A stretch of DNA of 64,000 nucleotides. Source: Panaeolus papilionaceus. Lineage: Eukaryota; Basidiomycota; Agaricomycetes; Agaricales. Each line of letters opens with the position of its first letter. The stretch's first letter is position 1. The stretch spans positions 930,001 to 994,000 of the forward strand of contig JADNRZ010000012.1 in the NCBI GenBank assembly GCA_015501605.1, read 5' to 3'. The position numbers and the translations under genes are program-made. The notes under the pieces were generated by a model. That model worked only from the letters and a program-made list of their open reading frames with translations. It ran no database searches and had not been told where the DNA came from. This document shows, in pieces, positions 57,953 through 64,000 of the stretch.

Positions 57953-59674
57953 CTCGAAGGGCCTCTCTAATTTCCCAGAGAAATGTTATGTTCTCACCGC
58001 GGAAAGATACATGTGGCAAGGGTGGCATCACATCGGAGAGGATGGTCCTTCATAACCCCCAAACTGAGTTAGATCGCAGTAAGAAATGCCAACATTGACA
58101 CCCACAGTTATGTTTTCACAGCCCCAAGCTGTACAGTCTAGTGGAATTTGTACCCACAACCAGGGTCATGGGCCTACGTTTTCAGAGAGCCTCGGTAAGA
58201 TCATGCTTAAATCGCTCAGCATCAATTTATAAAAACTATCCTTTTGATTGACAATGACAGGACCCGCTCAAAATGTCTTGTGGAGAGATAGTGATCGCTC
58301 ATGTGATGAGAGAAGCCCTTCGGTGAGCGGTCAGGGAAAATTCACGCCCGACGCTGCATCGAAAAGCCTATATGACTTACCACCTTGCACTAGACACCCG
58401 CATTGAAGGTAGGGAGAATAATGGTCGTCCTTAAACCAACAAGAAGCCGTTGTTATTAGCTCGAGTAGAAGGGCGTTAACTGAGAGTTGAGGATAACGGC
58501 TAACAGGTATCCGAGGACTCGGGAGGACTTATAGAATATATGTAGGGTCGTCTCGGCCTTCGAGTGTTATTCAAAGTAACTCAAAGACACATTACTCAGG
58601 GCTTTACGTTCATTGCACCCTGTAGATGGCTATCTTAGACACGAGGCCTGGAGTCAAGGCTGTCATCGGTGGAGAGGACGATAACCCTGTTCGACTCCGA
58701 GACATCAACTTTAAGTCGTTCGGTCATGAATTGGTGGCCCTTCTGGTCATCGCTGACGTCACTTACAATGATGGTGCGCCAAATGTTGATGACGTAAGAA
58801 ATATTAAGAGATTAGATGGGGTCTTCATCAGGAAGCCTAATGATTACAAGGTGATAACAAGTGAGCACCGTTCATCCCCTTCCTATCTTGACCAAGCACC
58901 GAGTCCTGACGTCTCGACACTTTCAAAGCCTCTCAGCTTCTCCTCGATTGATCAATGCGCTATGTAGTGCAACACTCAGTCTTCACTGTCTATCAATGGC
59001 TTAATTGCATCAACCAGAACTCGAACACTCAGATCTGCGTTATCGCATCCCGAAGCTTTTGATTTGGACATTGAAGATGTAGTGTTAGCGTAGCAAGAGC
59101 ATATTGCAGTCGCCGACGCTGGATAACGAATCGATGCCCCTGAGTCCACAAACACTCTAGAGTACTGTGCCGATTGCGGACATTTCAAAGACACTACGTC
59201 ACGGGCCCACCGACACCAATAGCAAAATCATCGTCTCTTGTCTATGCTGAAGAATTTTTAGAGTGGCTTATTGTAATTTGAGAATGTCCGAATATGAAGG
59301 TTCCGGTCGCAGCGTTGCCGATTTCTAATTCGACCGTTCTTCTACGCCGTGATGGTGGTATGTTTTTTATTCTTTATTGCTCAATTATAGAACGAATTTG
59401 ATGAACACATGCAACATCACCAAGCTTGGTTATAAATAGCAATGCGTCGGCGCGAGACAACCGCCTTCCGTCGGGGCATACATATCTAATATTAGCACGC
59501 CTCCTGCCTGAGAGTTCTATTTGTATTTCTGAGTGCCCCAGTCGCTCAGGCCAGAGCAATCAATCCACACTCATCGGACCTTCGCGCTCTCAGGCGGAAT
59601 TGGGGAATGGAAGAGGTCCTCTCGGCCTAACGGCAAGATTGGTATCTGGCTCTGCAATGGCTCTGTGGAAAAGG
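57953..59674. other. Intergenic with one weak ORF
   Basis: A 1.7-kb region upstream of the secreted-protein pair. Besides the frame at 58626-58967 no coding signal stands out, and no repeat was noticed. Confidence 0.5.
58626..58967 (+). CDS. Possible small hypothetical protein
   Basis: An ATG frame of 113 codons. The first ~80 residues look protein-like (an acidic region, then FGHELVALLVIADVTY). A possible donor GTGAGC near 58861 suggests the real gene could be spliced or broken there. No family recognised. Confidence 0.3.
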   Translation: MAILDTRPGVKAVIGGEDDNPVRLRDINFKSFGHELVALLVIADVTYNDGAPNVDDVRNIKRLDGVFIRKPNDYKVITSEHRSSPSYLDQAPSPDVSTLSKPLSFSSIDQCAM

Positions 59675-59681
59675 TATAAAA
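59675..59681 (+). promoter_or_regulatory. TATA box of secreted-protein gene A
   Basis: TATAAAA lies 63 bases upstream of the start codon at 59744; the paralog has TATAAAT at the matching place. Confidence 0.55.
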
Positions 59682-59743
59682 TCCAGAAGATAGAGTACTC
59701 TATACTTCAGTTTCACCAGGACCAATAAGCCCTACCGAACACA

Positions 59744-60708
59744 ATGCGCTTCACTGTCTTACCTCTCCTCGCTGCTCTCTTTACCGCTACGGCGGCACTG
59801 CCTGGTTCTTCAGGTAAGCGGACTTTTAAGCCTGCCCGCTTAGTGGGATATGTACTAACACTCTTCCTACACCTAGAACGTGCTATCTGCGACGTCGATA
59901 ACGCCACTCGCCGCTCTGCGTCGACCTGGATCGGAAAAGACAAGAATGTGGAAGTATACACTGTTTCTTGCCCAACACCAACCGTTAAGAACGATGCTCG
60001 TGGGCTTGAAGCATTAAGCCCTCGACAGACCACAACACCAGCCAACGTCTGCGGTGCACAATGCAAGTCTTTGCCCAAGCACGAGTGATAGATTGGACTG
60101 ATGGGCTGATTGATATTTGTAGGCAACACCAATTGCTTCACCCCCTCAGGAGGAGGTCCTGACCCCAACGAATGCCACGTTATTACTGATGCTCTTCTCT
60201 TTGCAAACGAGAACACTGGTAAGCTCCACTTGAGACGGGGCGCAGCATCGACACCTATTGACCTACCAACCTTGTTTACAGGCGCTATTTTCCCCATCAA
60301 TGCCTCTGTATGTGTCCATCTGTTCTTTTTTCTGGGTAAATTCTTACGATTTACTATGCAGCCCAACAATACGGTCGTGATGCAATATCGCAGCTGCAAG
60401 ACCTTCTTCCTTAACCAGGCTCAAGGACCATTGGCCTACTGCCGAAGTGACTGGGTTCGTAGTTCCTTTATTCGTGACATATTTGCGTCCATCTGACAGA
60501 CCTTCTCGAGCAGGCTTCTCTTGTCGATTCACTTGCTTTCAACTGCCAAGCTACCCAGAACGCCCACGGCGGAAACTGTGTCGCACAAGATGGGAGGTGG
60601 TTTGTCCAGTTGAGTCAATCATAATAATACAGGGACACTTGAAGCTAACTGCGTAAAATTCTCTCGAAAAAATTTCATCCTTTGTCAGAGTCCAACACGT
60701 TTAAATGA
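59744..60708 (+). CDS. Small secreted Cys-rich protein, copy A
   Basis: Seven exons (59744-59813, 59877-60062, 60123-60218, 60282-60307, 60362-60454, 60514-60613, 60689-60708) give 196 aa. A signal peptide covers about 1-18 (MRFTVLPLLAALFTATAA). The pro-part ends with a possible processing site PRQ, followed by VCGAQCNTNCF, VMQYRSCKTFF and NAHGGNCVAQDGRWFVQL. About nine cysteines in the mature part suggest disulfides. Exons 1, 3, 4, 5, 6 and 7 have exactly the same lengths as in the tandem copy B. Intron 2 uses a GC donor (GCAAGT) where copy B uses GT. If the last intron (60614-60688) is retained, the protein ends at 60624. It is likely a secreted protein of a mushroom-specific family; the role is unknown. 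Confidence 0.8.
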
Positions 60709-61550
60709 GGTGAATGCAGTGACAATTTCCCTTGACACCTGTATTTTGCCTATAGTTGGTCCTTTTTGAACATTTTGTATATCAGAACGACGCGATTGTT
60801 TCCGTACGTAGTGGCTTTCATGTCCGACGGAGGACATTTCGGATCAGGAACTGTTCTAACGTTTTGTAACGCGTAATTACCATTTGTGCTAAATTGACGC
60901 GACCGCGTTGTTTGTTCAAAACGTGACGTTGTTTGGTGCGATTGGCAGTGGCGAAAGCGAACTTCATGGCTGCAGTTTAATAACCCTGCGTTCAAGTTAT
61001 GATTTGTCTTCTGCAACGAAATTGCTCTCCGCTCTCAAAAAGTCTCAAATGCGATATCTTGAAGTTCCGAACTCATGCTAAATCTAGATGCTAAAAGAAA
61101 TCTGATAAAGGCTGTCGGAACGCAGGCGGAGCTTTTTATTTTTCATTGCAGCAGTGTTGGAACCTACCTCGCCTTGAATATTTCTGCGCATCTAGCGAAC
61201 TGTTTAGTGCTTTTCTAGGCCTGACTGGATGCCCATCTTCGATTTCAAAGGGCTGATGACGGGATGGTTATCAAAACAACAATATTTATAGATGTGTTAC
61301 GCACATTGTCTCCTATCAGCAGACCAGCATGTGCGTAAAAACTCTGCGGAGTAACTTTTCCGTTGCTTCTCGTGCACAAGGACGCTCTAATCTTGGATGC
61401 TGAAGGTGTTCGTCGGGTTCTATTATTCATCGACTGCGCCTATTTTGAGTCCAGGACCGGAACCTCTCTCCTTCATCGGAACTATGGGGGTTGAGCTTTG
61501 GTTGAGCTGGTAGCCTTGGTAAATAGCTGAGGAATCCAATCTGGTGTAGG

Positions 61551-61557
61551 TATAAAT
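61551..61557 (+). promoter_or_regulatory. TATA box of secreted-protein gene B
   Basis: TATAAAT 72 bases before the start codon at 61623, at a position comparable to copy A. Confidence 0.5.
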
Positions 61558-61622
61558 TAACCGTACCATGAAGCCAGCGTTTCGAAATCTGCCCCCATTC
61601 TCAAACGTCTCATTGCTAAGAA

Positions 61623-62692
61623 ATGCGACGTGGTATAATCACTCTTGTTTCGCTTCTTGCAACGTTTACCCGTGCATCGGGTGGACCTTCAGGTATTCAA
61701 GTATCCCTCCTTTCAGTGCATCATAACTTATATTTGGTCGATTTTGAAAATTATCCAGAACACAGTGTCTGCGACGTCGACACAGCTTCTGCGCGGTCCG
61801 AGTCCACCTGGATTGGAAAGGAAAGCAACGTAGAAGTATACACAGTCTCATGTCCGACAGCAACACGACATGTTGCCAGGGAACCTGAGGATTTGAATCC
61901 CCGACAGACGACGACGCCTACCAATGTATGTGGAGCACAATGTAAGCAAGATCTCCTTAAGCTGTGGTCTTGAGGATCTGAAAATTACTTGAATACTTTA
62001 TTCAGGCAACACGAATTGCTTTACTCCAGCAGGAGGAGGACCAAATCCTAATGAATGTCGTGTCATCGCCGATGCACTCCTTTATGCGAGCGAGAACACT
62101 GGTATGCAACGTTTAGTTGAGCCAGCACCCTTCAACACCAGCAAATTTTTTCCTTCATCGTTTTAAATTTTTATAAGAAAAGCAGGCTAATCAAAAATTT
62201 TAGGCGCGATATTCCCCGTTGGATTGTCCGTAAGTCCAAGCTATCAACAATCCAGCTTAGGCCCTGCTCAGATCAGGGTATTTGTATCACGATCTGACAT
62301 GTAACTCACTTCATGCAGCCCAACAACACTATCGTCATGCAATATCGCAGCTGCAAGACCTTTTTCATGAACCAGGACCTCGGTCCTGTTGCGTATTGTC
62401 GCTCAGATTGGGTACGTTTATAACACCTTTGTTCGCTCAGTGTGTATGTCAGCAGTCTTATATCGTTTCTACTTGATAGGCATCGTTAGTGAACTGGCTT
62501 GCAACCAGCTGCCAGGCCACCCAGAATGCCCATGGCGGAAATTGCGTGGCAAAGGATCAAAGGTGGTTTGTCCAGTTGAGTGTCACTTTTTTATTTATTT
62601 ACTCGTCCCAAACTCATTCGTCCCCACTCGAATTTCTCTCTTCTCTCCGTGCCATCGTGTGCTGCCGATCAGAGTCCAGCATATTTGAATGA
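61623..62692 (+). CDS. Small secreted Cys-rich protein, copy B
   Basis: Seven exons (61623-61692, 61759-61941, 62006-62101, 62204-62229, 62319-62411, 62480-62579, 62673-62692) give 195 aa, about 70% identical by eye to copy A. The signal peptide is shorter and less typical (MRRGIITLVSLLATFTRA). The cysteine pattern and the blocks CDVD, CNTNCFTP, YRSCKTFF and HGGNCV are all kept. The order and phases of introns are identical to copy A, so the pair arose by tandem duplication of the whole gene. The final 20-nt exon is supported by the matching acceptor CAG-AGTCCA in both copies. Confidence 0.8.
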
Positions 62693-62980
62693 CGCTACTG
62701 GGGGCTTTCGGAAGATTTAATAATTCATTTGTCAACCACTTTCGTCCCAAGATATGAACACCCTGTGATCTTCAGCTCGCACATATCGTACTTGCACAAG
62801 AATTACTCAGAACTTTTCATCCTCGCTAGTCAAACTAGGACTCTTTAGGCTTTATAGCACTTTATCACATCGGTACTTTTCATGGAGGACCTTCTCTAAT
62901 ACAAATCGCGTATCACTCCAACATTACACGTCCTCTCCGTTCGGTATACCCGTTATCAAGAAATTCCGCCGGCACCCACA

Positions 62981-64000
62981 TTACTTCCAGGAGACCGTGG
63001 TAGGCTTGTTCAGATCGATGTTCAGACCAGAAACCACGACCTTCTGCTGCTGTGGGAAATAGGACAAGGTGCCACTCTTCTCGCCGTTGATTAGCAGGGT
63101 TTTTGGCTGGTTCTTAACACCAAGGATTGTCACTTGCTGAAGCTTTTGTGCGATGATATACGAGCCTGAGGAATTAATCTTGACTTGTTGGTTCGTTGCA
63201 GAGAAGGTGACAATACGGCTGGGGCCAGGAGGATTGGAGATGCCGTCGTCAAGATAAGCAGTGCCGAAGGCTTCGCCGCGGGAAGACTGTGAGACAAGCA
63301 GAGAGAAAGGACCTTGACGTGTCTCTTCGATGGTGTATGCCGGTTTCGCGTGCATGAGTATGGCCGATGAGTCCCGAATATGCACATTGATGTGTCCCAG
63401 AGGAGCTTGCAGCGTCGTTGATTCGCCTGGGGAGGAATTTACGACGTCATGGGTATACCAATCCCTCCAGATGACACTTCCTCTGCCAGGGAAAATTCCT
63501 ACAATTGTGGGCAAAATAAGCACTTCCTCGCAGTATAAGTTGCAATACGGAGATAATAAATCACCTGATACAGTTGAAACATTGGGCGCTAGAACGGGTG
63601 TGACTAGTATGTCTGATCCAACCAAAAATTGTGTATCAACATTGAACAACTCGGGTTCATTGGGGAATTCGTAGAACAATGCTCTGACAGGTGGTGTGCC
63701 CTTGGTCGATGAATTGGCGAAGAGTGTGTACTGAAATAATAAGCGTTTGATTAAGTGTCTGATTGGGATATAATAGGTTCATAATCTCTCACCCAGTATG
63801 GTAAAAGTGAGTAGCGGATTGCAATGGCCGTCCTGGATGCGTTTGCTACACTATCCCAACGGTACGGCTCCTGCGATATTGCACCTTTTATGTTGTGATT
63901 ACGGTAAAAGGGGGTAAACGCGGACAGTTGCATCCAGCGATTACAGAGTTCTTCATCAGTATTCCCGTCTAGTGAAAGCGACATCCATCAGAAGTTGGCG
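62981..64000 (-). CDS. GH31 alpha-glucosidase, C-terminal part
   Basis: The 3' portion of a glycoside hydrolase family 31 gene that continues past the right edge. Visible exons are 63968-63793, 63730-63565 and 63498-62981; sequence above 63968 is intron, ending in CTAG. The first visible exon starts in [18 protein letters not shown] followed by FYRNHN, the classic GH31 block after the acid/base region. Then come [18 protein letters not shown] and a [13 protein letters not shown] block, before the beta-sandwich C-terminal domains. The family splits terminal alpha-glucose from maltose and starch; in mushrooms it is often secreted. The catalytic aspartates lie beyond the window, so activity cannot be judged. 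Confidence 0.93.

Overview
The window looks like nuclear DNA of a mushroom-forming basidiomycete (Agaricomycete, probably Agaricales). The reasons are the dense 48-80 nt introns, the micro-exons, several STAND NTPase genes, an F-box/LRR-like pair, small secreted Cys-rich proteins, and protein families I know only from Agaricomycetes. I cannot name the species. All exon models were spliced by eye from GT-AG (one GC-AG) sites. Total coding lengths were checked for divisibility by three, except for the two genes cut by the window edges.

Left part (1-11 kb): the 3' part of an oxysterol-binding protein gene and a 10-exon aldehyde dehydrogenase. An accessory block follows, all on the minus strand: a truncated copy of an unnamed Agaricomycete family, a STAND/NACHT-type NTPase, a relic of a GMC oxidoreductase, and a full copy of the unnamed family. 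Two ~1.1 kb long-inverted-repeat elements with perfect 7-bp target duplications sit exactly inside introns of the two intact genes. From 11 to 21.8 kb the window is almost gene-free. It holds two head-to-tail repeat units (15,962-18,588) with identical, hairpin-bearing ends.

Middle (21.8-41 kb): a 783-aa Zn2Cys6 transcription factor, a secreted GMC oxidoreductase, a dead STAND gene, an intact STAND gene, an 813-aa secreted protein of unknown function, and a cytosine deaminase. The GMC 3' end plus dead STAND gene is an inverted duplicate of the GMC relic plus live STAND gene at 6-9 kb.

Right part (41-64 kb): two F-box-like paralogs (one internally deleted), a GPI-anchor-like secreted protein, ubiquitin isopeptidase T (UBP14), a CaMK-like kinase with a possible alternative membrane-anchored tail, a tRNA-Gly(TCC) with a degenerate inverted copy, a hypothetical gene, a glutathione S-transferase, two tandem small secreted Cys-rich proteins, and the 3' part of a GH31 alpha-glucosidase running off the right edge. 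Housekeeping genes at both ends flank the accessory, repeat-rich centre.
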